A program made the translations under genes and the position numbers. Shown here piece after piece: positions 44,129 through 53,396 of a stretch of 64,000 nt of DNA. Position 1 is the first letter of the stretch, and every line of letters starts with the position of its first letter. Source of the DNA: Sphingobacteriaceae bacterium. GTDB lineage: Bacteria > Bacteroidota > Bacteroidia > B-17B0 > Aurantibacillaceae. The stretch lies in the NCBI GenBank assembly GCA_002319075.1, contig NVQB01000001.1:3968001-4032000 (forward strand), written 5' to 3'. The notes beneath the pieces are model-generated. The model saw nothing but the letters and a program-made list of their open reading frames with translations. It ran no database searches and was not told the origin of the DNA.

Positions 44129-44689
44129 ATGGAATTCGAAAGCCTTTATACAGAGCGTCTTCAACTAAAAAAGTTCACACCCGAGGGACTTAAATACGTA
44201 TTTGATACTTTTTCTAAGGAAGAAGTAAGAAAGAAATTGGGCCTTTTAAGCGACGAGGAATTTGAACGCGAAAAAATGAAAATAGAAGGGGGTTTTAAAA
44301 CCTACGACAGAACTCTTGTACATTTTAAACTAATTTTAAAGGAAAGTAACGACGTGATAGGAGCAGGTGGCTTTCATAACTGGTATGCCATTCACCGCAG
44401 AGCAGAGTTAGGTTATATGTTGAATAAAGACGATTATAAAAAGAAGGGCTATATGCACGAAGCTGTATGCGCAATGTTGGATTATGGATTTACAACTATG
44501 GATCTAAACAGAGTAGAAGCTTCCATAGCTCCGGAAAATGTGGCTTCACAAGCACTCATACTTAAAAATGGATTTACGCGGGAAGCTTATTTAAAACAAA
44601 ATTATATAAGTGATGGTATAATTTTTGACTCTGTGATTTATCGTTTATTGAAGGAGGAATATGAAATCCATAAAAGGTCGAAAGTATAA
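44129..44689 (+). CDS. GNAT acetyltransferase, RimJ/RimL-like
   Basis: 186 residues. The start FESLYTERLQLKKFTPEGL is the RimJ/RimL N-terminus. The acetyl-CoA-binding region has RRAELGYMLNKDDYKKKGYMHEA (about 90-112), then LNRVEASIAPENVASQALILKNGFTREA. It acetylates the N-terminal or lysine amine of a protein or small molecule; the target is unknown. It starts 48 bp after the response regulator and may be in the same transcript. Confidence 0.85.
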   Translation: MEFESLYTERLQLKKFTPEGLKYVFDTFSKEEVRKKLGLLSDEEFEREKMKIEGGFKTYDRTLVHFKLILKESNDVIGAGGFHNWYAIHRRAELGYMLNKDDYKKKGYMHEAVCAMLDYGFTTMDLNRVEASIAPENVASQALILKNGFTREAYLKQNYISDGIIFDSVIYRLLKEEYEIHKRSKV

Positions 44690-44973
44690 ATAGGATCAGA
44701 AACTAAAATTATTAATGCAAATAACTTCAGGGAGCTATATTGCTGTTCTGAAGGTTAGCAAGGGTGAATAAGTCGACACGAAGATGTATAATAGCTCACG
44801 AATTAGTATATTTTAGGGATATGATCTTGTACGGAAAACGCGAAGAATTTACAGCTTCCAGGTAGAATGAGCCCTCACTCATGCTGGCAATTGGGAGTAC
44901 CTGATGCTTAACTTTTGTTGATGCCGCTAAATTGTTTCCGTAAAACCGTAAGAGGCATGTGTTAACGAACCTG

Positions 44974-45918
44974 TTATGAAGCGTTATGTGTACTGCTCAA
45001 ACTTATCGGGCTTTTCTCTACGCCTTGTAAAATCAAATAGTCTTTAATGCCCGTCCACCTCATAGTGTAGCGCAAATTATCGTGGTGATTGAGAACAGCT
45101 TTGCCCTCCATCATGTCCCTCATATATTGCATACCTTGCCATGCGGGATAGAGTTCTGTTTTAGAACGGTCGAAAAGTTTAGCGATGTGAATAATCGCAT
45201 TTAAAAGTGAAATGCCGCCTGGTCTGAATAATTTGTAAGGCGAAGTACTTAGTTCAGTCATTATCTTTCTAACGTCTTCTGTACTTGCACTGTCACCTGC
45301 TATTCTTAAATAACGTGGTGTTTCATCATCTAAAGCAACTTTGGCAGTATATTCAGCAACGTTTAAAGTGGTTGTAAAATCCATCTTAATAGTTGAGTTT
45401 CCCCAGCTAAGAATTCTTTTTTTCTTAAAAAGGATTAAAGGCATATCGGTTGTCAGGAGATCCATGAAAGCCCCGTTAAAAATTGTAGTCGCTTTTATGG
45501 GTGCTTTATCCAGGTAGGTATGAAATTCTCGCCTCAAATCTAAATTGCGGTTTTTACCCGGACTAAGACGAGTGAAATCAGTAGAAAAATCGCTTGGAAT
45601 AAAACGCGGTACACCGGCCAGCAAGGCGCCATCTAGTAAAACTTTTTGTGCTTTAATTACCGTGTCTTCTAATCCTGCAAGTACCGAAACTACGCAACTT
45701 GCTCCAAGACACGCTTTAGCAATTTCGTTTTTATCGTGCATGTTGATTTGAAAAACTTTTATCCCTTTTTGTTCAAGGCTTGAAATTTTTAGTGTATCGC
45801 TCGTTTTTCTCACCAGAGCCCTTATCTCTAATCCTAAAGGCGCATTAGCTAATAAAGCATCAACGATTTTAGTCCCTATGTTACCGGTAGCACCAGCCAC
45901 TACAATAATTTTTTCCAT
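44974..45918 (-). CDS. NmrA-like NAD(P)-binding reductase (isoflavone reductase type)
   Basis: 314 residues from ATG 45918 (MEKIIVVAGATGNIG); a longer frame from 45957 is not supported by the family. The glycine-rich GATGNIG (about 8-14) begins an atypical short-chain dehydrogenase fold. LVRKTSD follows at the second strand, and VVSVLAG, FIPSDFSTDF and GAFMDLLTTD occur later. Members act on aromatic alcohols or serve as redox sensors; the substrate here is unknown. Confidence 0.82.
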   Translation of the reverse strand: MEKIIVVAGATGNIGTKIVDALLANAPLGLEIRALVRKTSDTLKISSLEQKGIKVFQINMHDKNEIAKACLGASCVVSVLAGLEDTVIKAQKVLLDGALLAGVPRFIPSDFSTDFTRLSPGKNRNLDLRREFHTYLDKAPIKATTIFNGAFMDLLTTDMPLILFKKKRILSWGNSTIKMDFTTTLNVAEYTAKVALDDETPRYLRIAGDSASTEDVRKIMTELSTSPYKLFRPGGISLLNAIIHIAKLFDRSKTELYPAWQGMQYMRDMMEGKAVLNHHDNLRYTMRWTGIKDYLILQGVEKSPISLSSTHNAS

Positions 45919-46096
45919 ACAATAAACCCAGTAATTACGAAGTCTGTTGGTAAACAATCAAAAGCGTGAATTGTTTAACTAGCAACGCGCACCTGCCTTG
46001 TTACATTTTTCTCCTGCTTTATTACATTTCTTGATTTATTCGCGTTTGTATCCTTCTATAACCCCGATTTACAAATTACCTTTGCTAACTATAGCT

Positions 46097-46591
46097 ATGA
46101 AATTCTTTATTTTTAGTCTGACCCTCCTTCTAGCGGGAGTTATGTCTGCCCAAACAGGTGCAGGCGTTGGACTCTACGCTACAGGTTCAGAAACAGGAAT
46201 TGGCTTTCGTTCGGGTAAAGAAACGCGTTGGGTAATCGACGCGCGCATTGCAAAGGCTAATATTTACAGTGAAAAAAACAAAGCTTCGTCTTTCAGTACT
46301 GAACTTTCTGGCGTTTGCAGAATTGTGAAACTCGAGAAAGTGCGTTTTCATTTGGGATTGGGTTATAAAGCAGAATGGAACATACATGCTGAAAACAGAC
46401 ATGGGCTGGTAGTGCCGGTTGGTGTAGAAGCATTTCCCTTTCCATTTCAAAACGCAGGTTTATTTTTTGAAGCTGCTGCCTTCTGTATGTCAGATCCACA
46501 GCAAAATTATTATTCCGGTATTCGCACTTCTGCTGGATTTGTCTTTTATTTTATTCGCAAACCAAAACTTTCTAATACAACGGCTCCTTAA
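46097..46591 (+). CDS. Outer-membrane beta-barrel protein, small
   Basis: 164 residues from ATG 46097 (MKFFIFSLTLLLAGVMSAQ). A longer frame from 45998 has no signal peptide pattern. After the signal peptide there are about eight alternating strands (GVGLYATGSETGIGFRSG, KVRFHLGLGYKAEWNIH, AGLFFEAAAFCMS, IRTSAGFVFYFI), fitting an 8-stranded barrel. TACCTTTG, a -7 box, lies 12 nt upstream. Its TAA overlaps the antiporter ATG (TAATG), so the two are translationally coupled. Confidence 0.7.
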   Translation: MKFFIFSLTLLLAGVMSAQTGAGVGLYATGSETGIGFRSGKETRWVIDARIAKANIYSEKNKASSFSTELSGVCRIVKLEKVRFHLGLGYKAEWNIHAENRHGLVVPVGVEAFPFPFQNAGLFFEAAAFCMSDPQQNYYSGIRTSAGFVFYFIRKPKLSNTTAP

Positions 46592-48864
46592 TGAAAAATT
46601 TTAAAAATACTTTATTCTACATCGTCATCATTGGTGGATTTTCGGCCATCATGTATTTTATTCTTATTCAAGGCAAAGGACAAGAAGCAGGACGCTTTTT
46701 CCAGGAAACCAAAGCATCCGGCTCCAACGTTTGGGAGACATTGGTAACTACTTATCACTACAATGTAACACATCCGCTTGCCATTTTACTTCTGCAAATT
46801 ATTACTATCATTCTTGTGGCCAGGTTCTTTGGATTTATTTGTAAGAAAATAAAACAGCCTACCGTAATCGGAGAAATCGTAGCTGGAATTTTTCTTGGCC
46901 CTTCTTTTATCGGGTCTTATTTCCCTGAATTTTCCGGTTTTCTTTTTCCTAAACAATCCCTTAGTAATCTGCAGTTTTTAAGCCAGATAGGTCTTATCCT
47001 GTTTATGTTTATCGTGGGAATGGAGCTCGATTTAAAAATGCTTAAAAACAAAGCAAAAGATGCTGTTATCATCAGTCATGCCAGTATTATTTTTCCTTTT
47101 ACATTAGGATTAGGGTTAGCATACTATATCTATCAAATATTTGCTCCGCCCACCATTAATTTTTTATCCTTTGCTTTGTTTACCGGAATCGCCATGAGCA
47201 TTACCGCCTTCCCGGTGCTCGCGCGCATTGTGCAAGAGAAAGGATTAACCAAAACAAAACTGGGAACCATTGTTATTACCTGTGCCGCGGCTGATGATAT
47301 AACCGCCTGGTGTATTCTGGCCGCCGTTATTGCTATCGTAAAAGCAGGCTCCGTGATAAGCTCGCTTTACACTATTGCAATGGCACTCGCTTACGTATTT
47401 ATCATGCTTAAACTGGTGCGGCCATTTTTGAAAAACGTAGGTGATAAATACTCTAACAAAGAAGGTCTTAGTAAACCGGTAGTTGCGGTGTTTTTTATAA
47501 CACTTTTATTATCTTCCTACATTACAGAAGTAATTGGTATTCACGCTTTGTTCGGAGCATTTATGGCGGGTGTTATTATGCCTGCTACCACAAGCTTCCG
47601 TAATATTTTTATTGAAAAGGTGGAAGACGTTTCTCTGGTGCTCTTACTTCCGTTATTTTTTGTTTTCACCGGTTTACGAACGCAAATAGGTTTATTGAAC
47701 GAACCTTACCTTTGGCAAATATGCGGTTTAATAATCCTTGTTGCCGTTACAGGAAAGTTTGTAGGAAGTGCGCTGGCCGCAAAATTTGTGGGACAAAGCT
47801 GGAAGGAAAGTTTGATGATCGGAGCCTTGATGAATACACGCGGACTTATGGAACTGATAGTTCTTAATATTGGTTACGATCTTGGTGTTCTTAATCCTCA
47901 GGTTTTCGCTATGATGGTAATTATGGCACTGGTAACTACATTAATGACTGCTCCAGCCCTGGAATTGATTAATTGGTTTTTTAAGGAAAAGGTTGCAACA
48001 ACTATAAACGAAGGAATCAGAACTTCAAAATACAATATTCTCGTTTCCTTTGGTAGTCCGCAAAAAGGAGTGTCCCTCTTAAAACTCGCCAACAGTTTGG
48101 TGAGAAAATCTATAGAGACTTCCAATATTACGACGATGCATCTTACGCCAAGCACCGAGATAAACCAATTTAATTTCCAGGAATATGAAAAGGAAAGTTT
48201 CAGACCAGTGAAACTCGAAGCAAAAAAACTAAATCAGCCTATTCATGTTTTTTTCAAGCCTTCACCGGATATTGAAGGAGAAATTATTCAAACTACCAAT
48301 GCAGGCAATTATGATCTTCTTTTAATCGGTATTGGTAAATCTGTGTTTGAAGGTTCTTTATTAGGCGAAATTGCAGGTTTTACATCCAAGATCATAAACC
48401 CTACAAGGTTTATTGAAACTGTAACAGGTAAAGAAAAGCTTTTTGAAAGTGCACTTTTTGACGAAAAAATTAAATACATCATAAAGTCTTCTAAAGTTCC
48501 GGTTGGAATTTTGATAGATAAAAAATTAGATAAAGTTGAGCGTGTTTACGTTCCTATTTATTCTATAAGTGATAGTTTTTTGTTGGTGTATGTACAGAAA
48601 CTAATAGTTAACAGCCAGGCACAGGTAAGTATCTTAGATGTGGTAGGAGTAATTCGTCAAACTCCCGAACTTTATGAAACGATCCGTTCTATTGAACAAA
48701 AAGCTCCTAATCAAATAGCTCTTCAGGATGATAAGATTGTTGACGAAGAGTTTTTAAATGAACAGGATCTGATGTTGATCAGTCTCGACAGCTGGAAAAG
48801 AGGAATAGAAGAGGAAAGCCTCAGAATTTCAGAGAAAAGTTCTGTGCTAATTTTGAAACCCTGA
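46591..48864 (+). CDS. Cation:proton antiporter (CPA2/KefB-type) with cytoplasmic USP-like tail
   Basis: 757 residues. About 12 membrane segments between 10 and 470 form the antiporter core (VIGEIVAGIFLGPSFIGSYF, LILFMFIVGMELDLKML, TCAAADDITAWCILA with the paired Asp, LMNTRGLMELIVLNIG). The last 270 residues are a soluble region with NILVSFGSPQKGVSLLKLA and DLLLIGIGKSVFEGSL, like a universal-stress domain. It exchanges H+ for K+ or Na+ across the inner membrane. The start overlaps the small barrel's stop (TAATG). Confidence 0.9.
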   Translation: MKNFKNTLFYIVIIGGFSAIMYFILIQGKGQEAGRFFQETKASGSNVWETLVTTYHYNVTHPLAILLLQIITIILVARFFGFICKKIKQPTVIGEIVAGIFLGPSFIGSYFPEFSGFLFPKQSLSNLQFLSQIGLILFMFIVGMELDLKMLKNKAKDAVIISHASIIFPFTLGLGLAYYIYQIFAPPTINFLSFALFTGIAMSITAFPVLARIVQEKGLTKTKLGTIVITCAAADDITAWCILAAVIAIVKAGSVISSLYTIAMALAYVFIMLKLVRPFLKNVGDKYSNKEGLSKPVVAVFFITLLLSSYITEVIGIHALFGAFMAGVIMPATTSFRNIFIEKVEDVSLVLLLPLFFVFTGLRTQIGLLNEPYLWQICGLIILVAVTGKFVGSALAAKFVGQSWKESLMIGALMNTRGLMELIVLNIGYDLGVLNPQVFAMMVIMALVTTLMTAPALELINWFFKEKVATTINEGIRTSKYNILVSFGSPQKGVSLLKLANSLVRKSIETSNITTMHLTPSTEINQFNFQEYEKESFRPVKLEAKKLNQPIHVFFKPSPDIEGEIIQTTNAGNYDLLLIGIGKSVFEGSLLGEIAGFTSKIINPTRFIETVTGKEKLFESALFDEKIKYIIKSSKVPVGILIDKKLDKVERVYVPIYSISDSFLLVYVQKLIVNSQAQVSILDVVGVIRQTPELYETIRSIEQKAPNQIALQDDKIVDEEFLNEQDLMLISLDSWKRGIEEESLRISEKSSVLILKP

Positions 48865-48872
48865 TCCTTGGC

Positions 48873-49505
48873 CTATTTTTGACCAGAGGTTATAGGACGA
48901 TTTGCTGTTTTATTAAATCCTACTTCCTGTATTTGAATGCCATTGGTAGATAATGGATTTATACGTATGTAGCCGAAATTGTTGCCAATTTTCACCCCAA
49001 CGTACCCTGCACTGAAATCCCAGCTTGCAGAGCATTGCTGTAAACGCAGAGCTATAGAATTTACCCATACATTTTCCTGGCCAATCACGATTGACTCTTT
49101 GAAAATTTTCGCTCCGGGACTAGTGTTTTGCGCGGCTAAAGAACTTTGTGAATTTAGCGCAGAAATAACAACCAGGTAATTGTAAGTTGGACAGTGTCCA
49201 CAATACTCGCTACCGGTATATAGACTATGACTCGCTTTCAACAAGTAATCTGCAACCTGATCTCCGTTTACATCCAGATTATATGTAGTGGTTGAATCGG
49301 AAGGTAGTGGGTAAGTGTAGGCACAGGCGGAATTGTTGAACGAGTAGGAGAGCACCGACTGTATAGTAATTCCGCTTTTAAATTCTGAATAAATAATTTC
49401 ATCTTTTGGTTCTTCCGTTTGAATTGCAGGATTTTCAGATTTTTTCTTGCAGGATAGGCTAAAAAGAAGACTTAGAGTTAAGATACCTGAAATATAATTT
49501 TTCAT
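48873..49505 (-). CDS. Hypothetical lipoprotein
   Basis: 210 residues with a lipobox (LSLSC, Cys at about 19), a Lys/Glu/Ser linker, then a beta-rich domain of about 150 residues. Visible pieces are YNLDVNGDQVADYLLKASHS, CGHCPTYNYLVVISAL and GYVGVKIGNNFGYIRINPL. The N-terminal DVNGDQVADY resembles a calcium-loop type motif, and the CGHC pair could form a disulphide. I do not recognise the family. It is convergent with the antiporter (8 bp). Confidence 0.7.
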   Translation of the reverse strand: MKNYISGILTLSLLFSLSCKKKSENPAIQTEEPKDEIIYSEFKSGITIQSVLSYSFNNSACAYTYPLPSDSTTTYNLDVNGDQVADYLLKASHSLYTGSEYCGHCPTYNYLVVISALNSQSSLAAQNTSPGAKIFKESIVIGQENVWVNSIALRLQQCSASWDFSAGYVGVKIGNNFGYIRINPLSTNGIQIQEVGFNKTANRPITSGQK

Positions 49506-49546
49506 AGCGCTTGGGATTAATTGGTTGCTAAAGATCTATACGTGCT

Positions 49547-50011
49547 TCATCGCCTTAGGGTTGGGTTATAGTTCATTTTATATAAGTCTAAACCCGGAGC
49601 CCAGTAATTTTCTATAACTTCCATCAATTCAAATCCTTTTTTTTCGTAGAATTTGTAAACTAATTGGGTAGTTCTTACTATAATGGTTTTCAGCTCGGTA
49701 AATTCTTCCAGCTTTTTTAACCTGTAATCAAATAAGGTACTTCCGAGAGATTTACCCTGGTAATCGGGGTGAAAAATATCCCAACTTATCTTTCCTACAG
49801 CAGCATTCCCGGAAAAATTAAATCCCCCACAGCCAACAATACTCTCCTCATATTCAAGAACGAAATAATATTCAAGTTCATTCTCTAAATAATAACTAAA
49901 ATCTTTTTCTTCTTCGGGCGCAAAGTAGCGTGGTGTATTTAGGCGCAGCAAATTTAAAACCTGCTGCTTATCTTCGGCTGTATATGTTCTGATTCGTGTC
50001 TCACTACCCAT
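49547..50011 (-). CDS. GNAT N-acetyltransferase
   Basis: 154 residues. ETRIRTYTAEDKQQVLNLLRLN at the start, FVLEYEESIVGCGGFNFSG for the central strand, and DIFHPDYQGKSLGSTLFDYRL (the acetyl-CoA loop, Q-G-x-x-L-G) mark the GNAT fold, and VYKFYEKKGFELMEV closes it. The substrate is unknown. It lies 38 bp downstream of the gene at 50050 on the same strand. Confidence 0.82.
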   Translation of the reverse strand: MGSETRIRTYTAEDKQQVLNLLRLNTPRYFAPEEEKDFSYYLENELEYYFVLEYEESIVGCGGFNFSGNAAVGKISWDIFHPDYQGKSLGSTLFDYRLKKLEEFTELKTIIVRTTQLVYKFYEKKGFELMEVIENYWAPGLDLYKMNYNPTLRR

Positions 50012-50049
50012 ATAAACTAAAATTTAATTGCTATCACTAATTTCAGATA

Positions 50050-50604
50050 TTAATCGGAAAGGTATTCACAAACATGTAAAATGTTTTTATCACTCAACCA
50101 AAGAACTAAGAAGTAAGGATTATAAATAATACCATCATAAAGCAATTTATAATTTTCAAAATAAGTATCCACAGGAAGTTCTGTGTCGAAAAAATCTCTG
50201 GAGATCACGTAAAAGGCAGGGGAAGTTGAGAGAGTTAGGATATCTATAAATTTATCGAGGAGGTATCTTTCTTCTTGTTCCAGCGGTACTAAAGAGTTTT
50301 TAGGAATTTGTCTATCAAAAAAATGAACGGCTTCGTTTTTAGAAAATTTCCTAAAGTCAGAAAGACTTATCTGTTCAAGATTTAAAGCATGACCCAGAAA
50401 GTTTCTTGTGGGATCTTCGTTAAGACGAATGATTTTATGAAAGTCTTCATGCTTAAAATTTTCAGGAGTCAGAAAATCGTTCATGATTTTTTCGCCATCG
50501 GCTTCTGATGCGATAGCTATCGGATTTATTTGATAGTCATTGATGGAAAAAATAGAATAGGTTGAAGTTGTTTCGCTACGGCTTAATAGTTTAAAGCTTG
50601 TCAT
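50050..50604 (-). CDS. Hypothetical soluble protein
   Basis: 184 residues, no signal peptide or membrane segment, mixed alpha/beta. Notable stretches are IFSINDYQINPIAIASEADGEKI, SLSDFRKFSKNEAVHFFDR and EERYLLDKFIDILTLSTSPAFYVI. No motif points to a known family. It sits 16 bp downstream of the ABM monooxygenase gene and 38 bp upstream of an acetyltransferase, all minus strand, so the three may form one unit. Confidence 0.65.
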   Translation of the reverse strand: MTSFKLLSRSETTSTYSIFSINDYQINPIAIASEADGEKIMNDFLTPENFKHEDFHKIIRLNEDPTRNFLGHALNLEQISLSDFRKFSKNEAVHFFDRQIPKNSLVPLEQEERYLLDKFIDILTLSTSPAFYVISRDFFDTELPVDTYFENYKLLYDGIIYNPYFLVLWLSDKNILHVCEYLSD

Positions 50605-50620
50605 ATCTACACGATACAGT

Positions 50621-50929
50621 TTAAACTCCTAGGCCCCCAACGATTTCCAGCTCCTGCCCTTTCTGCGGCATGCCATCCAAAATAGGCATAGCCTTCATAA
50701 TAACCGATCTCACACTTTCAAGTTTTAAAGAATTATCGTGATCTTCTTTCGTATGCCAGATTTCTGTTACCCAAACAGAATCAGTATCATTCGCGTCTTT
50801 TCCAATAGCATAAAGGTCGCAACCTTTAGCCGCGGTTAACGTTTGCGCGGCTTCGAGTAGAATAGAGGAGAGCTCTTCTCCTTTTCCTTCTTTCGCTTTT
50901 AATTTTCCGTGTAGCAAATATTTTTTCAT
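50621..50929 (-). CDS. ABM-type (antibiotic biosynthesis monooxygenase) small protein
   Basis: 102 residues with the dimeric alpha/beta ABM fold. KKYLLHGKLKAKEGKGEELSSILLEAAQ is the first strand and helix, CDLYAIGKDANDTDSVWVTEIWHTKEDHDNSLK is the core, and VRSVIMKAMPIL is the last helix. The WHTKEDHDNS stretch, including the H-x-x-S region, is characteristic. Members include quinol monooxygenases of the YgiN type. The reaction here is not known. Confidence 0.82.
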   Translation of the reverse strand: MKKYLLHGKLKAKEGKGEELSSILLEAAQTLTAAKGCDLYAIGKDANDTDSVWVTEIWHTKEDHDNSLKLESVRSVIMKAMPILDGMPQKGQELEIVGGLGV

Positions 50930-51040
50930 GTACTTTTTAATAAGGACTTAAATTAAGAATTTATAGCAGGCATTAAAATTAAATTTTCTTTTGGCATATA
51001 CTGGAAATGTCAATGTTTTCGAGCAAAATCGTGAAGTGAA

Positions 51041-51057
51041 ATTTGCCAACGGCAAAT
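51041..51057 (+). repeat. Short perfect hairpin in the accC-ABM gap
   Basis: ATTTGCC / GGCAAAT with a 3-base loop lies in a 288-bp gap. The same gap has the words atccgtgaaattc and atcagcgaaatcag, like the periodic phrases elsewhere in the window. Confidence 0.5.
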
Positions 51058-51170
51058 TAATCCGTGAAATTCTTAGCCTAACAGATCAGCGAAATCAGTA
51101 GGGTCAGCGTCAGAACTGTTTAAACAGAACAGCATTCGCCATGGTGAAACTGCGCAACCTGTACTACAAC

Positions 51171-51197
51171 AAAAAAGCCACCCTGGGGTGGCTTTCT
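51171..51197 (-). terminator. Terminator of accC
   Basis: Nine-bp stem AAAGCCACC / GGTGGCTTT with a 4-base loop. On the minus strand it is followed by a T run, 21 bp after the accC stop. Confidence 0.88.
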
Positions 51198-51217
51198 ATA
51201 TTATCGCATTTTGTCAA

Positions 51218-52561
51218 TTAAGCGTTTTTAAAATCCCAGGTCTCCATAAACTTCGTAGTATAATCTCCTGCTTTAAACTGCTCGTTCTGCATCAATTTAA
51301 TATGAAACGGAATAGTGGTCTTAACCCCTTCAATTACATATTCACTTAAAGCACGGTGCATTTTTGCAATCGCTTCTTCACGGGTTTGTGCTACGGTAAT
51401 TAATTTTCCAACCATACTGTCGTAGTTTGGTGGAATTCTGTAACCACTGTAAACGTGCGAATCCACGCGAATACCATGTCCACCCGGTGTATGAAGTGTA
51501 GTAATTGTTCCCGGTGAAGGAGCAAAATTCATAAACGGATTTTCAGCGTTTATACGGCATTCGATAGCGTGTAATTGCGGGTAATAATTTTTACCTGAAA
51601 TTGGTACACCAGCCGCCACTAAAATTTGTTCGCGAATTAAGTCGTAATTAATTACTTCTTCTGTGATAGGGTGTTCCACCTGAATACGGGTGTTCATCTC
51701 CATAAAGTAGAAGTTACGGTGTTTGTCCACCAAAAACTCAACTGTTCCTACACCTTCGTAAGCGATAGATAAAGCAGCTTTTACTGCAGCATCACCCATG
51801 GCATCACGCAGTTCAGGGGTCATAAATGGCGAAGGCGTTTCTTCTACCAGTTTTTGGTGACGACGTTGAATACTGCAATCACGTTCACTTAAGTGACAAG
51901 CTTTACCGTATTGATCGCCCACAATCTGAATTTCGATGTGACGAGGCTCTTCGATGTATTTTTCCATGTACATGGCTCCGTTACCAAATGCGGCTGAAGC
52001 TTCGTGAGTAGCGCTGTCCCATGCTGGTTGAAATTCTTCTTCATTCCATACAATGCGCATTCCTTTTCCACCTCCACCGGCTGTGGCTTTTATAATAACA
52101 GGATATCCTATGCCTTTAGCAAGTTCTTTTCCCTGGTCGGCGCTTTCGAGCAGACCTTCGGAGCCAGGTACGCAGGGTACGCCAGCTTCTATCATGGTTG
52201 CTTTAGCATTGCTCTTATCTCCCATCTTGTTAATCATTTCGGGAGAAGCACCAATAAATTTAATTTTATTCTGACGGCAAATTTCAGAGAACTTGGCATT
52301 TTCACTTAAGAATCCATATCCCGGGTGAATAGCGTCAGCATTTGTAATTTCGGCAGCAGCAATAATGCTGGCCATGTTAAGGTAACTTTCTTTACTTGGC
52401 GGGGGCCCAATACATACGGCTTCATCGGCAAACTTAACATGCAGAGAATCTTTGTCAGCGGTTGAATATACCGCTACCGTCTTAATTCCCATTTCGCGGC
52501 AGGTACGTATAACCCTGAGCGCAATTTCGCCACGATTTGCTATTAATATTTTTTTAAACAT
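51218..52561 (-). CDS. accC: Biotin carboxylase (acetyl-CoA carboxylase subunit AccC)
   Basis: 447 residues from ATG 52561 ([20 protein letters not shown]). A longer frame from 52627 is in the accB-accC gap and is not used. The ATP-grasp motifs are in place: [10 protein letters not shown] (about 163-172), [44 protein letters not shown], and [13 protein letters not shown] at the end. It carboxylates the biotin on AccB in fatty-acid synthesis. It lies downstream of accB (104-bp gap with a hairpin) and is closed by a clear terminator. Confidence 0.96.
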   Translation of the reverse strand: MFKKILIANRGEIALRVIRTCREMGIKTVAVYSTADKDSLHVKFADEAVCIGPPPSKESYLNMASIIAAAEITNADAIHPGYGFLSENAKFSEICRQNKIKFIGASPEMINKMGDKSNAKATMIEAGVPCVPGSEGLLESADQGKELAKGIGYPVIIKATAGGGGKGMRIVWNEEEFQPAWDSATHEASAAFGNGAMYMEKYIEEPRHIEIQIVGDQYGKACHLSERDCSIQRRHQKLVEETPSPFMTPELRDAMGDAAVKAALSIAYEGVGTVEFLVDKHRNFYFMEMNTRIQVEHPITEEVINYDLIREQILVAAGVPISGKNYYPQLHAIECRINAENPFMNFAPSPGTITTLHTPGGHGIRVDSHVYSGYRIPPNYDSMVGKLITVAQTREEAIAKMHRALSEYVIEGVKTTIPFHIKLMQNEQFKAGDYTTKFMETWDFKNA

Positions 52562-52605
52562 ACTTTTAGAGTTTATGGTTTGAGGTTCCAGGTTTCTGGC
52601 TAAGC

Positions 52606-52622
52606 AAACCTGCCAGAGGCAG
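52606..52622 (-). repeat. CTGCC/GGCAG hairpin in the accB-accC gap
   Basis: aaacctgccagaggcag forms a small hairpin. It shares its left phrase (gctaagcaaacctgc, 52599-52613) with 23209-23223, and its AAACCTGCC...GAGGCAG core with 30959-30982. A role in partial termination between the two genes is a guess. Confidence 0.5.
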
Positions 52623-52665
52623 CGCAACCAGATACAAGAAACTTAGAAACTTCAAACATTAATAA

Positions 52666-53154
52666 TTAAGAAGGGTCTACCAAAAATAATGGTTGATCGT
52701 ATTCTACAGGAGTAGCGTCGTTTACAAGAACTTTTACAATTTTGCCTTTCACGTCACTTTCAATCTCATTGAATAATTTCATGGCTTCAATAATACAAAC
52801 TGCTTTTCCTACAGCGATTTCATCACCTACATTTACAAATACAGGTTTATCAGGACCTGCAGAACGGTAAAAAGTACCGATCATAGGCGATTTAATAGTA
52901 ATATATTTTGACTCATCAATGCCACCTGTGGTAGTACCTTTGTCAGTAGCTCCAGGCGTTACAGCAGGTGCAGCTGCTTGCGCTACCGGAGTTGCCACCG
53001 GCGCTGCTATCATTGGCGCTGCCTGCATCATTACTGGCTGTCCGCTCTTAGGGGTGCGGATAACGATCTTAATTTCCTTTGTTTCCAATTCAACTTCGCT
53101 CACGCCGCTTTTAGAAACAAATTTAATGAGATCCTGAATTTCTGTTAACTTCAT
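52666..53154 (-). CDS. accB: Biotin carboxyl carrier protein of acetyl-CoA carboxylase
   Basis: 162 residues. An N-terminal domain (LTEIQDLIKFVSKSGVSEVELETKEIKIVIRTP) is followed by an Ala/Pro/Val linker and a C-terminal biotinyl domain with the site EAMKLFNE (Lys at about 124). KSPMIGTFYRSAGPDKPVFV and NVGDEIAVGKAVCIIEAMKL are typical. It carries the carboxyl group made by AccC. A CAAAAGTA motif (TAnnTTTG on the minus strand) lies about 85 bp upstream and may be its promoter. Confidence 0.96.
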   Translation of the reverse strand: MKLTEIQDLIKFVSKSGVSEVELETKEIKIVIRTPKSGQPVMMQAAPMIAAPVATPVAQAAAPAVTPGATDKGTTTGGIDESKYITIKSPMIGTFYRSAGPDKPVFVNVGDEIAVGKAVCIIEAMKLFNEIESDVKGKIVKVLVNDATPVEYDQPLFLVDPS

Positions 53155-53239
53155 TTGTGTAGTTTTTAGTTAGTAATTAAATCCTTCGTGCCGGGAAAAG
53201 GCTCCAGGATTTTCTGGTAATTATTTGTAGTTAGTGGGG

Positions 53240-53247
53240 CAAAAGTA
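53240..53247 (-). promoter_or_regulatory. Possible TAnnTTTG promoter box upstream of accB
   Basis: TACTTTTG on the minus strand, 85 bp before the accB start. No clear TTG element at 17-23 bp. A leader of about 80 bases would result. Confidence 0.35.
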
Positions 53248-53344
53248 GAAGTAATTTTGATTAAAAAAAGTCTTTTTTAGCTTGATTTATAACAAAATGA
53301 GTGTTTTTAAGTCGTTTTTGCCCAAAAAGGACATATTTAACACA

Positions 53345-53378
53345 AAAAAATCCGTTTCACTTAAAAGTAAAACGGATT
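53345..53378 (-). terminator. Terminator of the PorT-like gene
   Basis: Fourteen-base arms AATCCGTTTCACTT and AAGTAAAACGGATT (one G-T pair) fold into a long hairpin. On the minus strand a T run follows. It lies 18 bp after the stop of the gene at 53397. Confidence 0.9.
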
Positions 53379-53396
53379 CCTGAATTTTTAAAGGTT

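Noticed and set aside
44690-44973. Possible small gene or RNA in the 284-bp gap after the acetyltransferase
   Set aside because: No frame of useful length, start context or hairpin was found.
46077-46084. Strong promoter before the small barrel gene
   Set aside because: TACCTTTG is present, but no TTG at the right distance; not listed as a separate feature.
53050-53055. AGGGGT in accB as another ECF promoter
   Set aside because: It is inside the coding region and has no TGTCTTA-like box 15 bases downstream.
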